DNA of 64,000 nucleotides from Metellina segmentata (lineage: Eukaryota > Arthropoda > Arachnida > Araneae > Tetragnathidae). This document shows positions 11,476 through 21,684 of this stretch, in pieces. The stretch spans positions 99,823,441 through 99,887,440 of the forward strand of contig OX375874.1 of the NCBI GenBank assembly GCA_947359465.1, read 5' to 3'. Position 1 is the first letter of the stretch. Each line of letters begins with the position of its first letter. The notes below the pieces were generated by a model. It was not told the origin of the DNA. It was given only the letters and a program-made list of their open reading frames with translations, and did no database searches. The position numbers and the translations under genes are program-made.

Positions 11476-11914
11476 TAGGTTCATCGCGAACCGTTTTTTC
11501 GTCAGTGGCGCAGTGTTATTTGTGCGCGTTGTGGAAGAGGTCGAGACGACCTACACCAGTGGGCTTTCAGCTAAAGAGTGTGTTTGTGGGCTTTTTAGCC
11601 GAAGATAGTGCAGTGCAGTGAAGTGTTTCCACCCGTGGTCCAGCCTGTGGACAGGGGTGCCAAGTGATCCAAGTCAGCAGATACAGGTTAGTGCCATTTC
11701 CCTATTTTGTCACTGTGACTAAGTTTCAAGAATTGTGTAATAGCTAAAATTTTGTTAATCTCAATTAGTGTGGTCACTCTAAAGGAAATTGATTTAGCTT
11801 AAGTATCTTGAATCTGTATTGTGTATCTTAGAATTGCTAAATTATTGTATGTTGTATGGTATGTTGTATACTGTATGTCGTAAAAATTATTGAATTGGGT
11901 GTTGTGCAAAAGAA

Positions 11915-13635
11915 TTGAATTTTTTTGGTTTTTTGGCAATTTTGAATTTTTTGAAATGGCGTACTTGGCCAAAGGTAGGAAACAAGATCGAAGTAGCGGA
12001 ATTTTTGGGAAGAACGGTTACTCCGGGATTAATGGCATCCCAACATAAGGAGTTAATCCTCTCGCACGATTCCTGCGATGAGGAATACGCAAAAGTGGCG
12101 TTAGAAAAGATTATACAGGAAAGACGGGCGAGGGAGAAAAAGAACAAGAGAGAGCGGACAGGGAACAAGAGAGACAGTATAACATTGAGCTTGAAAAACT
12201 ACGGATTGAGGCATCCCGACGAGAGCCCCGCGATCACGTCGACTCGTTAAGTTCCCAAGGAAAACCACGAATAGATATTTTAAAACTGGTTCCCAAATTC
12301 GATTCAGACCAGACCGACATTAGTCTGTACCTGATAATGTTTGAGCGTCAGGCTAAGAGGGCTAACATTGAGAAAAAAGACTGGGTGTCTTGCTTACAAC
12401 CGGTATTGCCTCTGGATATTGTGCAGACCATCGCACGCGAACCAGATGAGGTAGCAGAAAACTATGATCACGTCAAAGAGCTTCTGCTAAAGCGGTATAA
12501 GTTGAGTCCCGAAATTTTTCGCCAAAAATTCCTCCACCATAGCCGAAAACCCGATAGCACTTGGAAGGATTTTATTTTCGAAACCCGAAATTATCTGGAA
12601 GAGTGGATTCGAGGGTTGGAGGTTATGGACTATGAATCTTTAAAAGATTTAATGATAACGGACCAAGTCAAAAGACGTGTCCCGTTGGAGGTGAGGGACC
12701 ATTTCCTCGATGATTGGGCTAAGATTAAAGACCCCGGCAAATTAGCCGAACTGCTAGATTCCTACGAAGACATTCGGAAACCCAAAAGAAAACCTTTCGA
12801 AAAACCCAAGGGGAGTACACCTTTCCCAGCGAAAGTGAGGGAGGGGAAATACCAACCGGCCCCCACTCGAGGGAGGAATGATTTTTTCCCGCCTAGTTCC
12901 CAGGGAAGGAAATTCGACACTTTTGACCGGAGACGCACGCCGCGGTGTTTTGAGTGCAACGCGAGCGACCACCTAAGGCCAAATTGTCCGAGGTTGGGGA
13001 ATAGAGTGACAGTTGAATCGGTAAATAGACTCGGACGGGAAGCCGAACAGGAATTATTGATGCCGTATGTACAAAAGGGATCTGTAAACGCTAAAGAAAT
13101 AAACATCCTTCGAGATTCGGGTTCGACCTTGGATTTAGTACACCTGAATTACGTGGACCCGAAATCCTACACGGGAGAGACCGTGTGGATTCAGCAACCG
13201 CTAGACTCCTATCAAATTTCGTTACCCTTAGCGGAAGTGAAATTAGAAGGAGGTTTCGGGTCAATCACTACCAAGGCAGCTGTCTTTGCAAACACCGCCG
13301 ATGTGCGACGATACATCTTAGGTAACCGAACAGCTCAGATGATTCGCGAATTAACGGGGTATGAGTTCTCGGAAACTGAGCAAATTAATGCCGTTCAAAC
13401 GCGTTTACAGAAACGGCAGTCAGAAGCGAATGTTTTGGGGGAGGGGGGAAAACCCCCAAGAAGTTTCGATTTCGCCCTCGTCGGGGATAGACAAGACAGC
13501 TACAGAATTGTGGTTGGACGAACCGCTTGTTATTCCCGTGGCGGAGGCAAGCGGCACGGAATTGGAGCTTCTGGAAGTAAAGAGAGAGGAAAAAGTGTCC
13601 GTCCAGTTAGTTACGGCCCCGTTGGCGATAAATAG
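11915..13635 (+). pseudogene. Gypsy-type Gag and protease (frameshifted)
   Basis: The N-terminal part reads in one frame to about 12140 (motif EVAEFLGRTV, then EEYAKVALEKIIQERR). The homologous charged coiled region continues in another frame (EQERQYNIELEKLRIEAS), leading into the long open frame at 12337-13635. That frame carries a capsid-like helical region (residues 1-145 from 12337), a proline/lysine-rich linker, a CCHC zinc knuckle CFECNASDHLRPNC at residue 204, and a retropepsin-like LRDSGSTLDLV with the catalytic D at residue 260. A second shift near the G-run at 13438-13446 carries the downstream frame to 13708. Gag would package RNA; the protease would mature the polyprotein. At least two shifts make it inactive unless they are sequence errors. 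Confidence 0.8.
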
Positions 13636-13708
13636 GACCGACGCGGAGTTGAGATCGGGCGAGCCTATTAGTCTTCCTATGACAGAGGCTAACGAACAGA
13701 AAAAATAA

Positions 13709-14330
13709 CTAAAGGGGCAGAGAGACGACGAAAGTAAGTCTCCAAGTAGCCAAGTTATGCTCTCCGAGGGTGGTAATCCAGACCGACACAAAAAGACGAA
13801 AGAACCGTTAGTTCTTCCAGTGGGGGTAGCAAGTAAAACGACGGGAATGATTTTCCTGGAAATACCGAATAGCAGTAAGGGAAAGATAACGGAAGGTGAC
13901 CCAGGGTTAGAAGAAGAATTAGAGGTGTCCGTTTCCGTTCATGAGGAAACTTTTGAAATAGGTCACGTGGGCTAAAAGGGGAAAAGAAAAGAGTTGCTAG
14001 TGAGTGAAGAGGTGAAGCCAAGACCTTTAGCGTTAGGTTCCGGAGCCGGATCAGATTGGGACCCACAACTTACACCGTTATTGTTTTCCACGGTACACGT
14101 GAGCAGCGTTTACGCCCCGGCAGAATTGGTGCACGGGAAAAGTATAAAAACCCCAGACACCTTGCGGTATGAGAAATGGTTGGGACCACAAAAAAAATTG
14201 TCACGAGATTGGCAGGAATGTGAAATCGGGAGGATATTGATGATTTTGGCAATACGTCGACCAAAAAAATTGGAAATTCCGCGATCGAACACCGATCTGG
14301 GAAAGAAAAAAATTTAATGCCGACAGTCTG
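13709..14330 (+). pseudogene. downstream coding-like remnant of the LTR element
   Basis: Glu/Ser-rich open frames at 13757-13975 and 13994-14317 follow the protease without a recognised domain. The position is where pol should begin, but no reverse transcriptase motif is visible. It may be a linker left after pol was deleted or unrelated filler. The GC content resembles gag rather than the AT-rich tract that follows. Confidence 0.4.
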
Positions 14331-15235
14331 AGTAGCGCTTTTTACGAAAATTCAGAGTTAAATAAAATGTATTTGAGGAAGATTTGTGTTGTATAGTGTA
14401 ATATAATTGCGAATCATGTTTTGAGTTGAGTGAAATGGAGATTTTTGTAGTTATGGGCATTTCACTTAAATGTTTCTTTATTCTTGCTGGATATTTTAAG
14501 TGTTAAAATTGTGAATCATGTTTGCTCGGAGTGAAATTGGTAGTCTTGTAATTATGAAATATTCATTCAATGATTTCAGTATCTTTTGCTGAGGATTTTA
14601 AATGTTAAAAGTTGTAAACTATGTTTTGCGTATGGTGGAATTGATTTATTGTATCTATGTTCTTCACTCGAGAACATTTCGCTGAAATCTACGTGCAAAT
14701 TTAAATTATGCTTTGTGTGGAGCGGAATTTAATTTTGTGTTTAGGATGTTTTCACTCAGTCATTCTAAACAACTGTCAAAGATTTGTAGTCTTAAAATTG
14801 CAACTCATGACGTGTGTTGAATGAAACTTAGGAATTTGGTTTTCGCTTAACAAGTTTGATATTTTATATATGTTTTGGTTTTTATTTTGGTTTGCTTAAT
14901 GAAAGTATTATTATAGTTCGTGTGGTTTGTTTATTCTGGGTTCGCTTAGCGAAAATATTGAATTTAGAAATATGCTTTGTTGTATTTATGTCTGGTTAAT
15001 GGAATTTGTATAGTTCGTAATGTGTATTGAAATTTGGGTTTCGCTTAGCGAAATTCTTATATGTGATGTGGTTAATGTGATTGGGTTTTAGTTTTAACGA
15101 ATTTGGTATAAGTCTTAAAGTTTAGTGTTTATTTTGTTTTTATTTTAATTTGGTATTTGAGCCTTGAGTGACTATACTGTAAGGGAGTAGAAAGTTACTC
15201 CGGTATATGAATTTTAAATTGATTGGATTTACTTG
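14331..15235 (+). other. AT-rich non-coding tract with degenerate repeats in the LTR element
   Basis: No coding is seen. Degenerate units resembling GTGAATCATGTTT...GAGTGAAAT recur near 14408, 14510, 14612, 14705 and 14803, about every 100 bases. Palindromic TTTCGCTTAGCGAAA-like motifs occur at about 14840, 14940 and 15046. This occupies the place of pol. Confidence 0.6.
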
Positions 15236-15390
15236 CCTTACACATATTCTTGAGTCACGGTTTCAGGATATGGTGGTGGTAAGTGATCTGTTATTCTGAA
15301 TTGCCAGTGGGTGATTATCCGTGCGTCTGTGGATGCGTACGTTGAAAACTTTTCACCTTTGGGAAATGTTTTTTCAGTAGTGGGGGCGGT

Positions 15391-15955
15391 TGTACCATAT
15401 GGTACTAGCCGACCCTTTTCCCTAACACGTGGACGCTGGAATGTTTCGAAATGCAAAAACAACTTCAGACTTTGCACGTGCGGGTTTTCACAAAATACCG
15501 AAAGAGAGTATTTTCTCATCGGCGGCCCGGCGTTCCGTTTGATCCATAGACACAGCTGGAGTTTCCGTCGGTTCCCTAATCCCATGTCTGGGATGAAGAT
15601 TTGTTGTGGGGAACTCAAGTCGGCATCACAGACGGTTTTCGCATCTGTGTGGGGGTGTTTCTGTTCTGGAGAGGACATAAACATCTCTAGAGGGCTCGGA
15701 ATTCACCCCCCTCTCGTCAGCAGCGGCGGTTCTGTGGAGCGAAGCGAACGTGGATTTTAGAAGAATTCGGATTCGAGATTCGACGAAAGACAGACGTCTC
15801 TGTTTGCCATTTTGACTTTGGCTTCAGGCAGGATTCGGTTGTCGATGGCTGTGCCCTTAATTATCTTTTTAAATTTTCTTGTAAATATTTAATTTATGTA
15901 AATAAATAGTTTAATTTTAAACCAGCTGTCCGTCTAATTCTTACATGACGGTACA
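15391..15955 (+). repeat. 3' LTR
   Basis: Same start and end as the 5' LTR. It is preceded by GTAGTGGGGGCGGT, a short purine-rich tract at 15376-15390 that may be the plus-strand primer site. Followed directly by the ACGG duplication. Confidence 0.9.
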
Positions 15956-15959
15956 ACGG

Positions 15960-16565
15960 AAATATTTTTAGTCACTCTAAAACTCAAAATCAACTTCTGT
16001 AGTAGTCACATTAGAAAAAAAATTTTCGGCAGAAGTACGACAAATATGCAACATGTATGCATACTTGTGTCCGAAGTAAATTGTAGAAGCAATGGAGAAG
16101 TTAAAATGGATATTAAAATTGTTTTGCCGTACACTAAAATAATGCTAACAATATTTTATGAAAAAGAATTGATGATGACTTTACAGTCAACATATTTATT
16201 AATTCTACACGAACAAAGCCGGGTATTTCTGCTTGTTCTATAATAATGTTGCTATACGTAATCAATTAATCGAATGAAATCGTTTAGCATAAAAGTAATG
16301 TGTAAATTATGCTGTTCCCGGATAAACTATATTTTAATAAACACAAATGATATATTGTCAGCTAATAGTCCGGGCGACAGCGACACTTTCGGGTCAGTCA
16401 TTTTACACCGACTTATTTGTGTCACAATAGTTAGCTAGTATATAAGTAATGTCAAAAATCAAATTCAGCTGGCACGACTGCGGTGGGTGTAGAGGGGTGG
16501 AGGGCGTTAAAAACATGCAAAAAGGTATTTTTTTTTTTTTCAAAATATTTTACACGGCTGAAAAT
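15960..16565. other. intergenic DNA, no gene recognised
   Basis: AT-rich to about 16440, then a more GC-rich stretch at 16460-16510 (CAGCTGGCACGACTGCGG). A 65-codon open frame at 16046 has no recognisable features. Confidence 0.4.
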
Positions 16566-16573
16566 TTAACTCG

Positions 16574-17370
16574 GTACAGCTACACTCTACGTTTATGAGT
16601 GATGGCAACGGCTTGGCGAATTTTTTGGCGCACTTCTAGTAGCGATTTACGATAAATTAAGGCAACCCATCTTTTGTTGCTGTTGTTGTGGTTTTCATGG
16701 CAACCTCGGCAAACGGAAACTTTTAATTTTTCATTTTGAATATTCCAGAAAGTTCTTCCAAAATCCGTTTAAAGTCGTTTGATTTCATTGATTCGTTTGA
16801 AATTTTTTCTTTCCTCCTATTGGTTTTTTTGTTTTTAAAATATCCTATGATTTCATTGGTCCTTTTAAATCGTTTTCTGTGATACCATTGGTCCTTTTAT
16901 TTGTATTTTGACAGTTGTGGAATTTTTATTTTGTTATAATAGTTTTTTTTCACGACAGGATTAAGAGTTTTGTTTTTTCGACCATTTTCGTTTTCATTAT
17001 TATTTTACGAGAGATTTCTGACTTTATCAGATATTATTTCTTGCTTTTTTTCTTTTGTAAATCTTTTTCCTTTTTCAACATGCTCACTGTATTTAGTGTA
17101 ATTGATAAGTTTCAGGGTATTCTTACCATTCGTAGCTTAGTTTCTCTGCTGGTTCACAAATGTGTTTTGATATGTGCTTAAGCTTACTACTTTTTGTGAA
17201 ACTTTTTAAAATGTTCTGAAATATGTTTAAAAATTGGGTTGTAAAAAAAAAAAAAAATTGTGACATTAAAAGAGTTAGGAAATAATTATTTCCTTGGCGA
17301 CTTTAGATGTGCGCCAAAAAAATCGCCAAAGCTATACCTATCACTCATAAACGTAGAGTGTAGCTGTTCC
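16574..17370. mobile_element. hAT-type MITE, 797 bp
   Basis: Imperfect inverted ends of about 70 bases: GGTACAGCTACACTCTACG at 16574 and the inverse of GGAACAGCTACACTCTACG ending at 17370. A perfect 8-bp target duplication TTTAACTC lies at 16566-16573 and 17371-17378. The interior is AT-rich; an 88-codon Phe-rich frame (16915-17181) looks like composition, not a protein. An 8-bp duplication favours the hAT superfamily. Confidence 0.85.
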
Positions 17371-17995
17371 TTTAACTCAAGATAATTATTTAGAAATAAA
17401 TCAAGAAAATAATGTTCAGCTGTCTGGGTAGTGGTGGAATAACCTTCAGCTGCACGAGTGAAGATAGCGCGCCCACTTCATATCAGGCTTGCCTACATGC
17501 CCCTCTCCAAAATTTCGGGACAGCTGTTCTTTTAATTTAAGCATCTGCTCTTAGTGTCGCAGTATGCTGTTTCGAAACGAAATGATCTGACCGTCTCGCA
17601 TCGAAAATGTCGCTTGTCAAACCGTACTGTGGATTATATGGGAAAAAAACAGTGCCTTTAATTTCTCTTACAGAAGAACATTTGCAGAAATGTTTGGGAA
17701 CATTGAATATCATCACGTATAACAATTTAGCTGTTCAAGATGTGGAACTACCAACACGAGTGAACGATATCACTCCAAGTGTAAACTGCGATTTACAGCT
17801 TTACCGCCTCAATATAGAACAACATCTGCTGCTTCTTCTGCGTTAGTAAATTCATTATACATTAAACTAGAGAAAATTAAATAAGATTTTATTCTTTTTT
17901 TCTGTTTGTTGAAATTTATTTACTTTCGCGCACGCGATGAGTTGCTTTCCTAGAATATGCACGTTACTTCGCCATCAACCCACGCCGAAAGCTTA

Positions 17996-18496
17996 GGCCG
18001 TGTTCGCACCGAAATTGCAAACACGTACCCTCCCTCCAAACATCAAGGACATTCCTAGAAACAGCTCTAACTTTATCGTCAAGATCTCGTGTTGGGGTGG
18101 CGATTTGGCGTGTTTGCAACATCAATTGTTTTCTACCAGGAGTCGTAAAGATCAAAGAACTGCAATAATTTTGGGGGACATTTCTGCGTGACGAAATTTG
18201 GGGTGAAAACGCACCCCTCTTTCGTCCCCTTTCGGTGTTACAGACAATCACCCGCTCTCATTAGCCCTTCGGCGCTCCGTGGCTCACGCCGTGTTTTGTT
18301 CACTCTCTGTAATATTTTGCCTCATTGCTAGTATTTTGTCTACAACACAAAGGGATGATCACTCAGAAAGGGGTGAGAAGGGTCGACAAGCGTTTACACC
18401 GGAGTGGGTCGAAAAGCAGTCACCAAAAAGAGTCGTAAAACGTCTTCGACACAAAAAGGGGATAATAATATTTGCAACTCCGGTGTAAACACGGCT
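17996..18496. mobile_element. Harbinger-like MITE, 501 bp
   Basis: Inverted ends GGCCGTGTTCGCACCG... and the inverse of AGCCGTGTTTACACCGG... (about 25 bases), flanked by a 3-bp TTA duplication (17993-17995, 18497-18499). The TTA target and GGCCGTGTT-type end are usual for PIF/Harbinger. It sits inside the decayed gene between its first and second coding traces. Confidence 0.75.
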
Positions 18497-18499
18497 TTA

Positions 18500-19051
18500 G
18501 CTAGTTCTTAGTGTCTATCTGAGTCGGAACGATTCCACTCAGTTGTTTGAGCAAACGGCCGAAACTGTGCCCAAAGGGCTCAGGTAGTTGTTACCTGTGG
18601 CGAAATCTTTCCACACTATATTGTAAATAAACAAGCGGTAAAAACTGTGCATGACGGTTATTTTTTTGTAATTTTGAAAATTCGTACAGAATAATTTTAC
18701 TATAGATAAATATAGTGTTTCGAAAATTAAAAAATACTTTAACGCGTCAGTCATTTTGACTAATAATAATGGTAAGCAAATTTGTTTTATTGATTTTCGA
18801 TCGAAGACAAGTAATGCACTTTCAAAATTTTTGTCATGCTTGATAATTACGGAAATCTAATGTAAATAAACTTTGTGACTGATCATCTGCTTCTTTAAGT
18901 CACGAGTTCAAAGCGCTTTGGGGGCTTCCTTATATGGCACACAGACGCTAATAACGCATAACCTTATATTTCTCGGAAGGGTTACATGCGCACTGGGAGT
19001 CTGGATATTTCCAAATGTCTGAATTGAAAGTTTTTCTGATTTTTTGTTCGC

Positions 19052-19052
<1 letters not shown>
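18500..19052. other. AT-rich sequence within the decayed gene, possibly intronic
   Basis: No coding trace is recognised between the MITE and the GA microsatellite. It could be an intron of the decayed gene or later insertion. Confidence 0.35.

Positions 19053-19106
<54 letters not shown>
19053..19106 (+). repeat. (GA)n microsatellite
   Basis: About 27 uninterrupted GA units ending AGAAGAATG. It lies between coding traces of the decayed gene. Confidence 0.95.
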
Positions 19107-19108
<2 letters not shown>

Positions 19109-20480
19109 ATGCGACGTACCTTGTCATATTTGAAATGTAAAGAATTTTGGACTTGGGTTCATTGCTTTTGAAAATCGGTGTTGGTTTTCATCGGCCACTT
19201 GTAAGAACAATATTTAACTCGCCCTTGAATTACAGACATATTTTGAAATAGATTTATAATTTCTCAGATCAGGTAAGTCTGCAACAACGTCTACGATTGA
19301 AGGTAGCCAACAACCCTCTGAACCTGCAGCAACTTCTACGATAGCCAACAACCCGCGGAACATGCTGGAACAGCTGAGCAAAAATCGCAACCGGTCCAAG
19401 CGGATGTGGAAGTTTAATCCAGTGTTGCTCCACACTCACCTACAGAAATGCGGCAAGGAGATTCGTATGATTCTTCTGAATACGTTTGTATAAAAAAATA
19501 TCGTTCTCACGAGCAGAAGTTGCAAGCATGTGCAGCTAACGAAGGAATGGAAGCCCTTAAGTTGCATGGAAGCGAAATTGATGACATGGCTTTATTAGAT
19601 CAAGTTAACATAGAATGCGCTCAGAAATAAATTTTTTTCTATCATTCGACATACAAAGTGAACTATAAATGGCACGATACTCGTACTATTAACAAAGTAG
19701 CCTATGAGAAAGTGTGTTAATTCGTGGGTGATAATATAAATAAAAATTGAAAATGCTTCTATTTGCACTACTTAAAAAAGTTATACATCGATGGAGTTTG
19801 TCAATATAAAAAATCAGAAGAGATTGTGGAACCTTTCGATTTAGCAAAACGATTATTGACAGCTTTCTCAAAGAAAATTTCTATCGTTGAAATAAACAAA
19901 GGTAAAGTTGTTAAGCCTTTTTATGGTCACTTACTCGACACTGATCTGGCACTAAAAGATGAAGAATATATTGTGTATCAAGCATTGCTAGTTTTGAAAT
20001 CTAAAATCAGAAACATAGAGAAAATATAATTACTAGACAAGTTGACAGCAAACGTTTTGATCAAAGCAGAGTGTAAAGTTCCGGATTTACTTTTGATATT
20101 TTATACTAATTTATGGCACGCGAAATGGTCAAATAAAGCCGTCAAAGCACAATGTTTTAGAAATGGCTATGAAAAGCTTGACAAACAGCAAGAAATTTGT
20201 GAGTGTGTTAAATAAATATGGACATTGTTGCAGATACATTGTCCTGGAAGAATTGGAAACAGAATCGACTTTTGCGAGTGACGAAAAAACGGATGTTTGT
20301 CCTGAAGACAGAAATCGCTCACCTAATTTGAACACAGGAGTAGTTTTCAATAACTTTGACAGCTACTTCCACCGGTAAGGACACTTTACACGATACGGTC
20401 GCAATTATATTTCAAGATGTCGTTGAACAGTTTGATCCTATTAATGAAATCACACCTAGTACGAGTCCAACAATGAAATA

Positions 20481-21684
20481 CACACTCCAGTTACATTAAC
20501 GTGACCACCACCTACTTTCGACGTCAACGTGAAATAACCAATCACAAAAGGCAGGTGGCAGCACATTGCAGTGGAGTGTATATAAACGATGTCCTAGGGC
20601 ATCGGAAAGCATTTCAATCGTTGGCATAATGCAGAAACGTAGCGATTTATTCGACGTCCAAAAGGGCATGATTATTGGCTTTCAAGCCAAGGGTGGAAGC
20701 ATTTCGGAAACGGCTAATTTTGTGAACTGTTCGCGTGCCGCTGTGGTAAAAATATACATTGGATGGCAAAATGGCACTATCCAAAATTAGCGGAGTGACA
20801 CATGTGGTGCACCACGGGCTATAGATGACAGAAGCGAACGAAGGCTACGGAGATGCGTTCGGGCGAATAGACGTGCAACTCTTGAGCAACTGACCGCCCA
20901 GATGAACCAAGGGGCTACCAAGAGTGTATCCTCAATAACGGTTCAGCAAAAAAGCATGGGCCTCCGCAGCAGACGCCTGGTTAATTCACCTATGCTAACT
21001 GCTGTTCATCGGCGACAATGGCTGGAATTTGCACGCCAGTACCTCAACTGGACGTCCACAGAGTGGCGACAGGTGGCTTTTTCCGATGAATCACGTTTTA
21101 TGCTCCATCGGACAAATGAACATTGGCGTATACGGCGTGAAACGTCTGAAATCAAACACCCTCCAACAATTGCCGGACGGATCCATGCTGGAGGAGGCAG
21201 CATTGTGGTTTGGGGAATGTTTTCCTGGCATTCACTGGGTGCACTCATCATTGTGGAAGGTACGATGGATCAGTATCTGTCCTTGCGGACCATGTCCACC
21301 CCTACATGTGAATTATTTTTCCTCAGAATGATGGCATCTACCAGCAGGACAATGCGAGGTGTCATATAGCTCGCAGTGTATGTGCGTGGTTCGAAGAGCA
21401 CCAGGATGAGTTTACCGTACTCCCCTGGCCAGCAAACTCACCGGATTTAAACCCAATCGAGAATCTGTGGGACCACCTCGATCGGGTTGTTCGCGCCATG
21501 GATCCTCAACCGCGTAATCTAGAGCAGCTGGCCACGGCACTGGAGTCGGCATGGCTCAACACCCCAGTGAACACCTTCAGAAACCTAATTAACTCTCTTC
21601 CTGCACGTCTCGCAGCGGTCCGCTCGGCCAAAGGTGGTTATTCTGGCTTTTGACAAGTGGTCACATTAATGTAACTGGACTGTG
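20481..21684 (+). mobile_element. Tc1-like transposon, full length (1204 bp)
   Basis: Inverted ends CACACTCCAGTTACATTAACGTG and the inverse of CACAGTCCAGTTACATTAATGTG, directly flanked by TA at 20479-20480 and 21685-21686. That is the expected TA duplication. It interrupts the decayed 17.6-24.2 kb gene just after its DTLHDTV-like block. The interior encodes one nearly complete transposase. Confidence 0.92.
20629..21653 (+). pseudogene. Tc1-like transposase with few disabling changes
   Basis: The likely start is ATG 20629 (MQKRSDLFDVQKG). An N-terminal helix-turn-helix (SISETANFVNCSRAAVVKIY) is followed by a stop at 20788-20790. The frame then resumes with RRATLEQLTAQMNQG, VAFSDESRFMLHRTNEHWR (first catalytic D), and GGGSIVVWGMFSW. 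After a shift near 21290-21340 come YQQDNARCHIAR (second D) and LPWPANSPDLNPIENLW (third, D). The protein would end near 21650 with GGYSGF. Spacing fits a DD34D Tc1 transposase. One stop and one or two shifts separate it from an open frame, so this is a fairly young copy but not active. Confidence 0.88.

Larger units (their letters stand above)
10298..15959 (+). mobile_element. LTR retrotransposon, Gypsy-type gag-protease element lacking pol
   Basis: Direct repeats of about 564-565 bases (10302-10865, 15391-15955) begin TGTACC and end GGTACA. A perfect 4-bp target duplication ACGG flanks them (10298-10301, 15956-15959). The interior of 4.5 kb holds a 5' tandem array, a frameshifted gag with zinc knuckle, a retropepsin-like domain and a long AT-rich non-coding tract. 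I see no YxDD reverse transcriptase, RNase H or integrase, so the element would depend on another element's pol. Gypsy is inferred from gag and the 4-bp duplication. Confidence 0.85.

Noticed and set aside
16915..17181. 88-codon Phe-rich membrane-like frame
   Set aside because: It lies inside a bounded MITE and its hydrophobicity reflects T-rich composition.
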